The notes under the pieces: generated by a model | The model's input: the letters and a program-made list of their open reading frames with translations, nothing else | What the model was told of the DNA's origin: nothing | Databases searched by the model: none | Made by a program: the position numbers and the translations under genes | Shown: positions 1 to 8,745 of the stretch, one piece after another | Position numbering within the stretch: position 1 is the first letter of the stretch | How the letters are laid out: the number at the start of each line of letters is the position of its first letter | Source: Cyclobacteriaceae bacterium | GTDB lineage: Bacteria > Bacteroidota > Bacteroidia > Cytophagales > Cyclobacteriaceae | Length of the DNA: 49,315 bases | Direction of reading: 5' to 3' | Assembly: GCA_020832305.1 (NCBI GenBank) | Contig: JAFIEV010000024.1 | Location: 1 to 49,315 of the forward strand

Positions 1-173
1 CCTTCCCCTGAATTTACAACCTCTCTATGCTTTTGTGACGTAGTATAAAGACTGGCACCCGCTTTCATTACATATACCTGATCATCTACATAAAACGTCA
101 CCTCACCTGTAACTACATAACTAAACTCCTGACCAGCGTGCCTGGAGTTACAAATATAATAATTAATCTGCAC
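1..173 (-). CDS. Cupin-domain protein, partial or truncated
   Basis: The minus-strand frame runs off the left edge of the window. It contains a clear cupin motif 1, HAGQEFSYVVTGEVTFYV, followed by a KAGASLYTT turn and a histidine (QKHREVV). This is the pattern of small cupins and of the C-terminal sensor half of XRE-cupin regulators. An in-frame TAA lies at 174-176, so the only start visible is a GTG at 171-173, which leaves almost no sequence before the metal-binding histidine. Either this is a short cupin with a GTG start or the 5' part of a longer gene has been lost. The product is unknown because the 3' end is outside the window. Confidence 0.45.
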   Translation of the reverse strand, partial: MQINYYICNSRHAGQEFSYVVTGEVTFYVDDQVYVMKAGASLYTTSQKHREVVNSGE

Positions 174-246
174 TTAATTTACTAATTCGAACAACAAAAT
201 AGCTAATGAATTGCTAAAAATCAAAAGTAGAATATAAGCCATAATT

Positions 247-1419
247 TTACCGAACATAGGTTCTGGCACCTGCGGTAAAATCCGTAATATCTTCAGGAAC
301 TGCATTTTCAAAAAACTGATAGCGCAACCTGTTCTCAGTCTGCAACTCCAGCAATATTGTACCATCGTAGATGGTTTCTGTATGGAAAAACTGATACCAT
401 TTGGCCACATGATATTTTACCTTTCCTGAACTTGCAGTTATAGACGGAGGCATCGGACCATTCCCCTGCACCCACCAGACATAAGAATCCCTGCCGTCAT
501 TCAGCATTCCATCTCCATCCACCAGCGGACTGGCATCTACAATGGTAAGTCTGTCGCCATACTTATCATGACGGCCGAAAACTAATTGTTTGCTCCATTC
601 ATTGATAGATCGTGTACCTTCCAGAAACCAGTTACCCGACAATGTACCTTCTACATCATAGGCTATGGTGCCTCCTCGCGGCTCCTCCGTTCGCATATTA
701 ATCTCCCATATCTGATTTCTAAGGCTTTCTGTTAAATAATCGGTGTAAGAAACAGTGGAGCGGTATTCTGCTGTATACCGACCCGGGTTGGCAAAGTAAT
801 GTTCGCGTTTAAGGTCATACATACCAATATCAAGACCTGGAATAGTGCCGATATAACCCAGGACATCCCCGGGATTCACTTCAATTTTCACAGAATTTCT
901 CCGGCCTCTTCCCTCTCTTATGTTGCCAGCCCTGGCGATAATTTCTTCAGATAGCTCCATAATATGACCATAGTACATCATGGATTTGCTGGTAAGGGCA
1001 ATGTCAAGATGATAATCATGGTATTCCATCCCTTGCATGGCTGCTGGCGCGCCGTGATCAGTCAGATGCCGCCTTTCTTTAATTATATTGATGATAACAC
1101 CTTTTGACATGGCATATACAGGTATGGATGAAGGAGTCTGAAAGGGATTCCGCAAAAGAAAACCTCCATGAACTTTTGGGATCACACGCATCTGACCAAT
1201 GGGCACAAATTCTTCCATTTTTGTCAAATCAGTCGGTAGATGCGTAAAGATTACACTCTCAGGAAGATTGAGATTGCTCAGAATATCACTATCTCTGCAT
1301 CCATTAAATACAACCATCAAAGAGTAAGTTATAACAATACAAAATATTGCAGTACACCTTGATTTATTGAAACGTATAATACCTGGCTGGCAGCTGCTTT
1401 TAATCAATTTAGAGTTCAT
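247..1419 (-). CDS. M23-peptidase-like lipoprotein
   Basis: The 390-residue product has a basic N-terminus, a hydrophobic stretch and a lipobox-like VVFNGC with Cys at about 41, so it should be a lipoprotein. Residues about 80-210 follow the order of an M23 (LytM-like) fold: an HGG segment, a SIPVYAMSKGVI strand (the 'vyApadGvV' position), LDIALTS, YYGHIMEL, PGDVLGYIG and LDIGMYD. The usual zinc ligands are not obvious: the final HxH position reads LDIG. A binding or structural role is therefore as likely as peptidase activity. The C-terminal half is conserved-looking but unrecognised. The ATG at 1417-1419 gives the signal sequence. It stands alone, with 73 bp to the cupin frame downstream. 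Confidence 0.6.
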   Translation of the reverse strand: MNSKLIKSSCQPGIIRFNKSRCTAIFCIVITYSLMVVFNGCRDSDILSNLNLPESVIFTHLPTDLTKMEEFVPIGQMRVIPKVHGGFLLRNPFQTPSSIPVYAMSKGVIINIIKERRHLTDHGAPAAMQGMEYHDYHLDIALTSKSMMYYGHIMELSEEIIARAGNIREGRGRRNSVKIEVNPGDVLGYIGTIPGLDIGMYDLKREHYFANPGRYTAEYRSTVSYTDYLTESLRNQIWEINMRTEEPRGGTIAYDVEGTLSGNWFLEGTRSINEWSKQLVFGRHDKYGDRLTIVDASPLVDGDGMLNDGRDSYVWWVQGNGPMPPSITASSGKVKYHVAKWYQFFHTETIYDGTILLELQTENRLRYQFFENAVPEDITDFTAGARTYVR

Positions 1420-1837
1420 GGTGGTTTGGTTAATTTGTCAATCATCAAATGCTATAACTAAATTAATAAATTATTGCCAGTAAATACAAACATTTTTACA
1501 TATATGCCTCTGAAAATCTATATATTATGCCAATGTAAGTAATATAAAGCATAAGATTTTTGACCTGCGCCCAGTAAATTGTGACCGGCTTAATACAATG
1601 TGCAGAATACGTCTGATTATAATATTCAACTTAAAATATGAAGAAAATTTAGATCCAGTTAGAAAAAACAGGAAGTGCATAGATAAAAAATTCAAATCTT
1701 TAATGATTATCTTTGACGAGACTGAAATCTCTCTACTTTAATGTTCCATTATCTCTCCATTTGATGGAAAAATTGTGACTAGAAGGTGATATAATAGGTC
1801 AAGACCAAAATGATAAGCTTTATAGATAAGAAGCAAT
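1420..1837. other. Divergent intergenic region
   Basis: This 418-bp AT-rich stretch lies between two divergently transcribed genes, so it must hold promoters for both. I found no coding remnant, long palindrome or RNA gene in it. The only motif worth noting is the plus-strand TATCTTTG at 1708-1715. Confidence 0.5.
1708..1715 (+). promoter_or_regulatory. Possible Bacteroidota -7 box
   Basis: TATCTTTG fits the Bacteroidota -7 consensus TAnnTTTG and lies about 120 bp before the DUF2339 gene. No convincing TTG -33 element is seen at the usual spacing, so the call is weak. Confidence 0.3.
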
Positions 1838-4207
1838 ATGACTAATGACCCCAACAAGGTCCATCAGCTGTTAGAAAAGCTGGATGCACTTTTAAAAAAA
1901 CAGGAGGCGTTTTCAAAAGAAATTGATGAACTCAGACTTGAGATTCATCAGCTTAGGGCTAGACCGGAAGATGAAGCAAGCCTTTCAGTAACATCCAAAT
2001 CCTTTAAAGAAGTGCCCCTAAACGACGGAAAGATTAGTATTGAAAAAGATTCGGATAATGCAGAAAAACAGCCTTTAGAAACATCTTCGGTAATGCCGGA
2101 GCAGAAAAGGCAGGTTGTGCGGCCTAAAATAAAATCTGACCTCGAGAAATTCATCGGTGAAAACCTAATTAACAAAATTGGGATAGCGATAACGGTTATT
2201 GGTGTTTTCATAGGCGCCAAATATGCCATAGATCATCAGCTTGTAAGTCCTCTTACCAGAATCATATTGGGTTATCTGGCTGGCGGCATTCTGCTTGGAT
2301 TTGCCATTAAACTGAAAAAAAATTATGAAAACTTCAGTGCCGTTTTATTAAGCGGAGCAATGGCCATTCTCTACTTTATTACCTTTGCCGCTTTCAGCTA
2401 TTATGAAATTATACCACAGGGCTTTGCCTTTGCACTGATGTTGGTATTTACTGCCTTTACTGTATTGGCTGCATTGCATTACAGACAACAGGTTATTGCT
2501 CAAATAGGCCTGGTTGGTGCATATGCCATCCCTTTCTTATTAGGTGGTGAAAAGGGTAATGTGATTGTTCTATTCAGCTATATGTCTATAATTAATGTAG
2601 GAATCCTGGTGATTGCCTTTAAAAAATACTGGAAACCACTGTATTATTCTTCATTCGGATTCACATGGCTGATTTATGTATTCTGGTATTTTTCAAAATA
2701 TCAAACCGATGACCATTTTGCAATCGCTCTGATCTTTCAGTCCATATTTTTTATAACCTTCTACCTTACTTTCCTGGCCTATAAGTTGCTTCAAAAAGAA
2801 CAGTTCACAACAGATAATACCGTCTTACTTCTACTCAATTCTTTTATTTTTTATGGGTTGGGCTATATTACGCTGAGCAGGCATGAAACCGCTCAAAATT
2901 TATTAGGGCTTTTCACATTGTGCAATGCCCTCCTGCATTTTATGGTGAGCGTCATAATTTTTCGAAATAAACTCAACGACCGCAACCTTTTTTACATGAT
3001 TGCCGGCCTTGTTCTGGTTTTTTTAACCATTGCTATTCCTGTACAATTAGACGGCCGCTGGGTCACATTATTATGGGCAGGTGAAGCAGCGTTGTTATTT
3101 TGGATTGGACGTACTAAAGGTATTACATTTTATGAGAAAATATCCATTCCATTAATGATTCTGGCCTTTTTAAGTATAGTTCAGGACAGGTCGACTGTCT
3201 ACAATGCCTACCTGCCGGAAAATCCCGAAACAAGAATTATTCCTTTCTTCAATGTCCATTTCCTGAGTTCCTTATTATTTATCGGTGCTTTCAGCTTCAT
3301 TGCAATAATTCACTTTAAAAAAGACCTTTCCTATTTGCCAGAAACCCAAAAAAGAATTTCCGGCAACTATTCTGCTTTGATCACGGCCCTCTTACTTATG
3401 GGCATTTACTTTGCCTTCAGGGTAGAAATCATAAATTACTGGCATCAACTGTTTTTAGATTCAAAACTTGCCATTGTAGAAAATGATCAGCAGTACCCAA
3501 ATTACTATTTCAACTATGATATAAATTCATTTAAAAGCATCTGGGTTATCAATTATTCATTTTTATTCGCTTCCCTACTCGCCCTGGTGAATATCAAAAT
3601 TTTTAAAAATACGCAACTGGGCCTGGTTAATCTGGGTCTCTTTGTGGTGGTTCTCCTCACTTTTCTGGTACAGGGTCTTTATCTGCTCAGTGAGCTCAGG
3701 GTAAATTATCTGGAGCAAACACTTTCTCAGTATTATCAGATTGGAACTTCCAATATATGGATCAGATATGTTTCCTTTGCTTTTGTTACGGTTGCTTTTG
3801 TTGCTTGTTACCGGTATTTTCATCAGGCGTTTATCAGCAAAGATTTTAGTCTGGCATTTGAGGTATTGCTGCACATATCTGTATTGTGGATGGCAAGCAG
3901 TGAACTTATTCATTGGATGGACATAGCCGAATCAACGCAATCGTACAAACTCGGCTTAAGTATATTATGGGGAACCTATTCACTTTTCCTTATCGTTTTG
4001 GGCCTTTGGAAAAAGAAAAAGCATCTGAGAATCGGGGCAATTTCATTGTTCGGCATTACCCTGCTAAAACTCTTTTTCTATGATATAACGCATCTCGATA
4101 CCATTGCGAAAATCATAGTATTTGTTTCGCTGGGAATATTACTTTTGATCATCTCATTTTTGTACAATAAATACAAAATCAACATTTCAAATGAGAGCGA
4201 TCATTAA
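1838..4207 (+). CDS. DUF2339 family polytopic membrane protein
   Basis: This 789-residue protein begins with a heptad-like coiled coil (about residues 5-45, rich in L, K and E) and a polar linker. Many transmembrane helices follow from about residue 110 to the end. The segment beginning FIGENLINKIGIAITVIGVF, followed by a soluble-loop-poor multi-helix body, is characteristic of DUF2339. The family's function is not established; members sit in the cytoplasmic membrane. The next gene starts inside its last codons (17-bp overlap) and encodes DUF3999, the usual partner, so the two probably form one envelope complex. The start is ATG 1838. Confidence 0.85.
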   Translation: MTNDPNKVHQLLEKLDALLKKQEAFSKEIDELRLEIHQLRARPEDEASLSVTSKSFKEVPLNDGKISIEKDSDNAEKQPLETSSVMPEQKRQVVRPKIKSDLEKFIGENLINKIGIAITVIGVFIGAKYAIDHQLVSPLTRIILGYLAGGILLGFAIKLKKNYENFSAVLLSGAMAILYFITFAAFSYYEIIPQGFAFALMLVFTAFTVLAALHYRQQVIAQIGLVGAYAIPFLLGGEKGNVIVLFSYMSIINVGILVIAFKKYWKPLYYSSFGFTWLIYVFWYFSKYQTDDHFAIALIFQSIFFITFYLTFLAYKLLQKEQFTTDNTVLLLLNSFIFYGLGYITLSRHETAQNLLGLFTLCNALLHFMVSVIIFRNKLNDRNLFYMIAGLVLVFLTIAIPVQLDGRWVTLLWAGEAALLFWIGRTKGITFYEKISIPLMILAFLSIVQDRSTVYNAYLPENPETRIIPFFNVHFLSSLLFIGAFSFIAIIHFKKDLSYLPETQKRISGNYSALITALLLMGIYFAFRVEIINYWHQLFLDSKLAIVENDQQYPNYYFNYDINSFKSIWVINYSFLFASLLALVNIKIFKNTQLGLVNLGLFVVVLLTFLVQGLYLLSELRVNYLEQTLSQYYQIGTSNIWIRYVSFAFVTVAFVACYRYFHQAFISKDFSLAFEVLLHISVLWMASSELIHWMDIAESTQSYKLGLSILWGTYSLFLIVLGLWKKKKHLRIGAISLFGITLLKLFFYDITHLDTIAKIIVFVSLGILLLIISFLYNKYKINISNESDH

Positions 4208-5432
4208 TTCCCTATTGTCCTTAATGCTTGTTATGCTATGTACAATGGCATATGCTCAAATGGAACATTATCATTTTAAGCGTGAATTATCGGGTGTTAA
4301 TGAACAATGGCATAAAATCATTTTGCCTGATGAGATTTTCGGAAAAACCACACAAAATCTTTCTGACATCAGGGTTTTTGGCCTGACTGACAAGCGCGAC
4401 ACGATAGAAGTTCCGTATATTTTAAATATCAACGGTGAGAAAAGCATAGCGAAAGAATTGGCTTTTAAGATCATCAATACCTCCCATACCGGTAGTGGTT
4501 ACTATTTTACTTTTGATATTGCAGAAACGCTATTGATGAATCAAATCAACCTAAGCTTTCAACAGCGCAATTTTGACTGGCAAGTCACCCTGGAAGGAAG
4601 CCATGACCTGAATCGATGGTTTACCGTTTTGAAAAATTACCGGATACTGTCAATCAAAAATGAATTCACAGATTTCCAATTCACCACATTGGTTTTCCCT
4701 GAGTCAAATTATCGCTTTTACCGTGTACTTGTAAACAGCAAAGAAATGCCGGAGCTGATGGAAGCCAGTTTGAAAATGCAGGAATTTACAGATGGAAAAT
4801 ATAAAAATTTTCTGATTAAATATATCACCCAAACAGATCATAAGCAAAGTCGTCAATCAGAGATTGACATTGTACTTGCAGCTCCATCAAGGATCAGTAA
4901 AATCAGATTCCGGACTGCCGAAAACTATGATTATTACAGACCACTTACCATTAAATATCTGGCAGACAGTTTCAAAACAGAGCAAGGCTGGAAATACAAT
5001 TACAAAACATTGACAACAGGGATTCTGAATTCTCTGGATAAAAATGAGTTCAAATTCAACAGTACTACCCTTGATAAACTTAAAATAGTAATTGAAAATC
5101 AAAATAATCAGGCCTTATCGGTCGAAGTGGATGAAGTGAGTGGTTATGTGCATGAATTACTGGCTCGCTTTACCCAGCCGGCAACCTATTTTCTCGTTTA
5201 TGGAAATAAAACTGCAGCCAGGCCAAGGTACGATGTTGAATACTTCACCAATCAAATACCTGAAAATCTGATGCCCTTACTAACGGGAGAAGAATTGTCC
5301 ATTCAAGAATTGAATGCTTCAACCAAAGATCAATTTTTAAATAAAGAATTATTGCTTTGGGGAATAATAATATTGATCATTTTGTTGCTTGGATGGTTTA
5401 CCATAAGGATGATGTTGAAGGTTGATAAATAA
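4191..5432 (+). CDS. DUF3999 family envelope protein
   Basis: The 413-residue product has a signal peptide (cleavage after AYAQ), a long periplasmic beta-rich region and a single C-terminal transmembrane helix (about 388-408), then a short basic tail. This architecture and the opening (YHFKRELSG..WHKIILPDEIF) match DUF3999. It overlaps the DUF2339 gene by 17 bp in another frame, which suggests translational coupling and a stoichiometric partner. Role is inferred only: a periplasmic domain anchored beside the DUF2339 multi-helix protein. No catalytic motif was recognised. Confidence 0.8.
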   Translation: MRAIINSLLSLMLVMLCTMAYAQMEHYHFKRELSGVNEQWHKIILPDEIFGKTTQNLSDIRVFGLTDKRDTIEVPYILNINGEKSIAKELAFKIINTSHTGSGYYFTFDIAETLLMNQINLSFQQRNFDWQVTLEGSHDLNRWFTVLKNYRILSIKNEFTDFQFTTLVFPESNYRFYRVLVNSKEMPELMEASLKMQEFTDGKYKNFLIKYITQTDHKQSRQSEIDIVLAAPSRISKIRFRTAENYDYYRPLTIKYLADSFKTEQGWKYNYKTLTTGILNSLDKNEFKFNSTTLDKLKIVIENQNNQALSVEVDEVSGYVHELLARFTQPATYFLVYGNKTAARPRYDVEYFTNQIPENLMPLLTGEELSIQELNASTKDQFLNKELLLWGIIILIILLLGWFTIRMMLKVDK

Positions 5433-5465
5433 GCTTTAACTGTTTTTTCAAAATTTGAATCTCTA

Positions 5466-5972
5466 ATGAATGAGCTGTTAAACCTCAGTGAAAAATCCAT
5501 TGTCATTGAGCGAAACGAATTTCTGAAAGTAAAGGGAAGTATCGACACCAATGTGTATTATGTTGTAAGCGGCAGCCTAAGGATTTATGTATTGGACGAT
5601 TTTGATGAACAAATTATCCGTTTTGCCTACAAGGATAATATAATAGCAGCATTAGATTCCTTTATCACTGGCAGGCCATCTGAGTTATACATCCAGGCCA
5701 TCAAAAAGTCTGTTGTTAAAGTTATATCTAAAAATAAGATTGATCATTTTCTCGAAAATGAAACCAACAGATTATTTTGGCTCAAGCTATTGGAAGATCT
5801 GATCTTACAGCAACTTGAGCGTGAAATAGATATTCTCACCAATTCACCTAAAGCCCGATACCTTCGGGTTTTAAAACGAAGTCCGCAGCTATTTCAGGAA
5901 ATACCACACAAACATATTGCAAACTATTTGAGGATGAGCGCAGAGACTCTGTCAAGACTAAAAAAATCTTGA
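5466..5972 (+). CDS. Crp/Fnr family transcriptional regulator
   Basis: This 168-residue protein has an N-terminal cyclic-nucleotide-binding-like beta roll (about 1-100, with YYVVSGSLRIYVLDDFDEQIIRFAY) and a C-terminal helix-turn-helix (IPHKHIANYLRMSAETLSRL, about 145-164). It is somewhat shorter than the roughly 190-residue Bacteroidota norm, with a clipped N-terminus. No cysteine cluster for an Fe-S sensor is visible. It starts 33 bp after DUF3999 and is followed 69 bp later by a DinB gene. This Crp-DinB neighbour pair is frequent in the phylum, and the regulator may control the DinB gene. Confidence 0.85.
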   Translation: MNELLNLSEKSIVIERNEFLKVKGSIDTNVYYVVSGSLRIYVLDDFDEQIIRFAYKDNIIAALDSFITGRPSELYIQAIKKSVVKVISKNKIDHFLENETNRLFWLKLLEDLILQQLEREIDILTNSPKARYLRVLKRSPQLFQEIPHKHIANYLRMSAETLSRLKKS

Positions 5973-6041
5973 TTTGAGTCAAGATTTATAAAAAATGCTT
6001 TTCTGACCTTTGCATTATCGAACCTATTAATCGTGAAAACA

Positions 6042-6593
6042 ATGAATTCTGAAAAACTTATTCAATCCTTGACCGAAAGCACCAGACAAAGTATCAATCA
6101 GGCTGAAAAATTAAAGCAATTAGATAAAAAAGCCTTAACCTGGAGAATCAATCAGGAATCATGGAATATATTGGAATGCCTTGAACACCTGAATTTGTAT
6201 GGCGATTTCTATCTGCCGGAGATAGAGTCAAAAATAAAAAAGTCCAAAACAAAACATGAGGATGAATTTAAAAGTGGCTTATTAGGCAATTATTTTGCAA
6301 AAAGTATGCTGCCAAAGGAGAAATTAAATAAAATGAAAACTTTTAAAGATAAGAATACGCTCAATGCTAAACTTGACATAGGTGTTATTGATCGATTTAT
6401 CGACCAGCAAATAAAATTACTCGACTTGCTGAACCTCGCCGGAAACATCAGTCTCAATAAAGTAAAAATCAGTATATCAATATCGAAATTAATCAAATTA
6501 AAATTGGGTGATCCCTTTAGGTTTTATGTGAATCACATCATCAGACATCTCAGGCAAATAGACAGGATACAGAATGAAATGAAAAGTTTCTGA
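6042..6593 (+). CDS. DinB-like metalloprotein
   Basis: The protein of about 183 residues is predicted to be a four-helix bundle of the DinB/YfiT type. Its three conserved histidines sit in LECLEHLNL and in NHIIRHLRQ; in the family these bind a divalent metal. It has no signal peptide, so it should be cytoplasmic. Family members act as thiol-dependent transferases or remain uncharacterised. I chose ATG 6042 over the GTG at 6033 because the protein from MNSEKL onwards already contains the whole domain. It is probably governed by the adjacent Crp/Fnr gene. Confidence 0.8.
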   Translation: MNSEKLIQSLTESTRQSINQAEKLKQLDKKALTWRINQESWNILECLEHLNLYGDFYLPEIESKIKKSKTKHEDEFKSGLLGNYFAKSMLPKEKLNKMKTFKDKNTLNAKLDIGVIDRFIDQQIKLLDLLNLAGNISLNKVKISISISKLIKLKLGDPFRFYVNHIIRHLRQIDRIQNEMKSF

Positions 6594-6714
6594 GATCACC
6601 GTATGCCATATTCGGAGAATTAATAAAGGTCTGCATAAAAAGTATGCATCTCTAATTTAAATCCAGGATTGTGAAATAATTTAAATTAACAAGATAAAAG
6701 ATTTTCAACCGACC

Positions 6715-7026
6715 CTAATTACTCCCATCCAAATACCTCCCCAAACCATCCAACTTATCATTCCAAAATGAGGCGTACTCCTGTAGCCAGGCATCAACCA
6801 AAGCCAGGGCTTGCAATTGTAAAAACACAATGCGTTCCCTACCCTCCTGCTTTTGAAATACCAACCCACACGCCTCCAGATAGCGTACCTGCTTTGAAAC
6901 AGCCGGACGACTGATTTCCGGAAACCGGGCTGCCAGATCGTTCATGCTCAGGGGTTTTTCTTTGAGCACTTCAATAATCTTTCGTCTGGTGGGGTCGGCT
7001 ATACCGGCAAATGGGTCACGCTCCAT
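6715..7026 (-). CDS. ArsR family HTH repressor
   Basis: This 103-residue winged-helix protein carries the typical IADPTRRKIIEVL opening and the recognition helix region ISRPAVSKQVRYLEACGLV. It has no evident metal-binding cysteine pair, so it belongs to the ArsR subgroup usually linked to SRPBCC genes rather than the metal sensors. The gene 45 bp upstream on the same strand is exactly such an SRPBCC gene, but truncated. The 25-bp palindrome at 7243-7267, in front of that remnant, is a plausible operator. Confidence 0.85.
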   Translation of the reverse strand: MERDPFAGIADPTRRKIIEVLKEKPLSMNDLAARFPEISRPAVSKQVRYLEACGLVFQKQEGRERIVFLQLQALALVDAWLQEYASFWNDKLDGLGRYLDGSN

Positions 7027-7071
7027 AGGTTTAGAATTGAGATCACTATATTTGAGATTGGAGAAATCGGA

Positions 7072-7224
7072 CTATTTTTTTTGAAAATAAAAACGATGAC
7101 CTACTTCCAATTTGAAATTATTCGGCATCAACCAGGAGGCCAGTGCTTCTGAATTTGAAATGGTTTTCCACACTTTTTCAGGTGGATGAGGATATGAACG
7201 TGTTAAGGTTATGGATTTCGCCAT
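7072..7224 (-). pseudogene. Truncated SRPBCC (AHSA1-type) gene
   Basis: ATG 7224 opens a 50-codon frame reading MAKSITLTRSYPHPPEKVWK and continuing with LASWLMPNNFKLEVGHRF. This is a near-perfect N-terminus of the AHSA1/START-like proteins that normally run about 150 residues and pair with ArsR repressors. It stops at TAG 7072-7074 just after an A-run (FQKK). The DNA after the stop does not resume the family in any frame, so the remaining two-thirds is deleted, not merely frameshifted. The ArsR gene follows 45 bp later. Confidence 0.75.
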
Positions 7225-7242
7225 AGGACTGATTATTAAACA

Positions 7243-7267
7243 TTACCAAAGTTTGAAACTTTGGTAA
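7243..7267. promoter_or_regulatory. Perfect 12-1-12 palindrome, possible ArsR operator
   Basis: The arm TTACCAAAGTTT (7243-7254) is followed by a single G and then its exact complement AAACTTTGGTAA (7256-7267). It lies 18 bp before the ATG of the SRPBCC remnant and 14 bp past the stop of the upstream membrane-protein gene. ArsR-family operators are typically 12-2-12 inverted repeats, so autoregulation is plausible. It could instead act as a terminator or be a dispersed palindrome. Confidence 0.5.
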
Positions 7268-7281
7268 CGTTAAGACTTCAA

Positions 7282-7830
7282 TTAACTCTTAATAATCCAC
7301 TTAGCCGATACAAATGCCGCCAAAAGCCAACCGATAATTAAGTTGATGCCGGCACCCACAGCATACATTGCCGGCATAGCCCACCAATTGAGCATTTGAC
7401 CATAAATGCCAGTAAAGGCCAAAAGACCGGCAAGACCCACCACCAGAAGTTTATCAGTCAGTGGCTGTGCACTGAGCTTAATCAACAATAGGGTCAAAAA
7501 GATGCCAATGAAAAGTTGGGTGATGATTTCCCATACGAAGTATCCCATGGGATTGTAATTATCAATAGGGGCTGTGATGATCCATGAAAAGGTTTTGTCG
7601 GTAGTGAGGGTAGAAATTTTTCCACGCATTACTTCATCAAATGTTGAGGTGGTCAGGCTACCGGCCTCCATTTCGATCAAATTGGGGGCCTGAAAGCTTT
7701 CAGTATTTTGTTCGCTCTGTGCCGAGATGGTCTGTGCACTGGGAACACCCCATGGAAACATTTGTGAAATACCACTCCATATAAATAATATGGCCGACAT
7801 AGCAAGGATAGAAAAAAGAGGTCTTTTCAT
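7282..7830 (-). CDS. Conserved integral membrane protein
   Basis: This 182-residue protein has an N-terminal hydrophobic segment (about 8-28), a polar extracytoplasmic stretch (about 30-90), and three further membrane helices (about 95-118, 127-147 and 155-178) separated by short loops. Motifs such as SGISQMFPWGVPSAQ and MGYFVWEI look conserved, but I cannot name the family. It is on the same strand as the SRPBCC remnant and ArsR gene and just upstream of them, with the palindrome between, so it may be a separate unit. Confidence 0.6.
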   Translation of the reverse strand: MKRPLFSILAMSAILFIWSGISQMFPWGVPSAQTISAQSEQNTESFQAPNLIEMEAGSLTTSTFDEVMRGKISTLTTDKTFSWIITAPIDNYNPMGYFVWEIITQLFIGIFLTLLLIKLSAQPLTDKLLVVGLAGLLAFTGIYGQMLNWWAMPAMYAVGAGINLIIGWLLAAFVSAKWIIKS

Positions 7831-7929
7831 AGTATTAAGATTAATGTGTAACTATTTGGTTACAAACATAAAAATCAGAACGAATTCAAAAAAAATTTTC
7901 AACATATTTTTTCCAACGAATGCAAGGGT

Positions 7930-7992
7930 GCGCACTAATGCCTTTGTGAATATTCGTGTACCTGCCTGACGGCAGACAGGTCTGTGGCACCT
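7930..7992. repeat. REP-like palindrome and degenerate hairpin repeat
   Basis: ACCTGCCTGAC (7960-7970) is followed directly by GGCAGACAGGT (7971-7981), an inverted repeat with two mismatched pairs. It is embedded in sequence resembling the hairpin family seen at 11177, 36254 and 36802: a CACTAAT...ATTCGTG loop region (about 7933-7959) on one side and GTGGCAC on the other. This looks like a decayed copy of that repeat interrupted by a second palindrome. Confidence 0.5.
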
Positions 7993-8037
7993 ATCCTCAA
8001 AAAGTATAATCATCTCCCGAATTTGATTAATCACTGA

Positions 8038-8700
8038 TTGCACACCACAACTGAAATTGTCTGTGATTTTTACCTGATCTCTTGCAAAAGTCCTTCACCA
8101 CCCGGATTAAAATACGGCAGGCAACATTATGACTTTGAAGATGGGAGCCTGATTTTTGTGGCTCCCCAACAAGTTATCCCGGTAGAGGAGTTTAATAAAA
8201 TTAAAGTTTTCCGGATGGCACCATTTTTTCATCCGGATATCTTGCATGGCAGTTCACTGTCAGAGAAAATCCGGGATAACTACAACTCCCATGAGGCCTT
8301 GCACCTGTCGGGGAGGAAAAGCAAAGACCGGAAGGCATCGTTAAAAATATCCAAAAAGAGGTTGAAGGCAATACCGACCCTTACAGTCAGTCGCTTATGA
8401 AAACGGCCATAGAAATGCTGCCTCATTATTGCCAACGCTTTTATGGGCGGCAATTTATCACCTGCCTTACAGCGCAGAAGGATGTGATCAGTAAGTTTGA
8501 GAAATTGCTCAGCGGGTATTTTCACAAGGAAAAGCCAGGGAAAAAAGCTTGCCTCAGTTCAGCTATTTTGCTAAAAAGCTGCACTATTCTTCGGGCTAGC
8601 TCTCTGACCTGCTCAAAGCCTGGACCGGATGAACATTAAAGGACTATATGCAACTTCATATGTTGGAACTGGCCAAATAGAAATTGTACTTACTTCAATG
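8038..8700 (+). pseudogene. AraC family regulator, degraded
   Basis: Reading across three frames recovers a recognisable AraC-type regulator. First comes a sensor-domain segment (VCDFYLISCKSPSPPGLKYG, then DFEDGSLIFVAPQQV). Next is the inter-domain part (QRFYGRQFIT, DVISKFEKLL). The DNA-binding domain follows from about 8548: LPQFSYFAKKLHYSSG, stop, LSDLLKAWTG, stop, LKDYMQLHMLELAK, stop. The frameshift near 8330 and at least three nonsense codons make it non-functional. About 60-70 N-terminal residues and the second helix-turn-helix are missing. It abuts the 3' end of an intact AraC gene on the other strand. Confidence 0.8.
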
Positions 8701-8745
8701 ATTACATCAGCAAGGGGTATGACAGCTCATTTTGAAATGAAAAAA

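Noticed and set aside
6601-6714. Short inverted repeat GCATAAAAAGTATGC-like after the DinB gene
   Set aside because: Arms are too short and AT-rich, with no T-tract; not enough for a terminator call.
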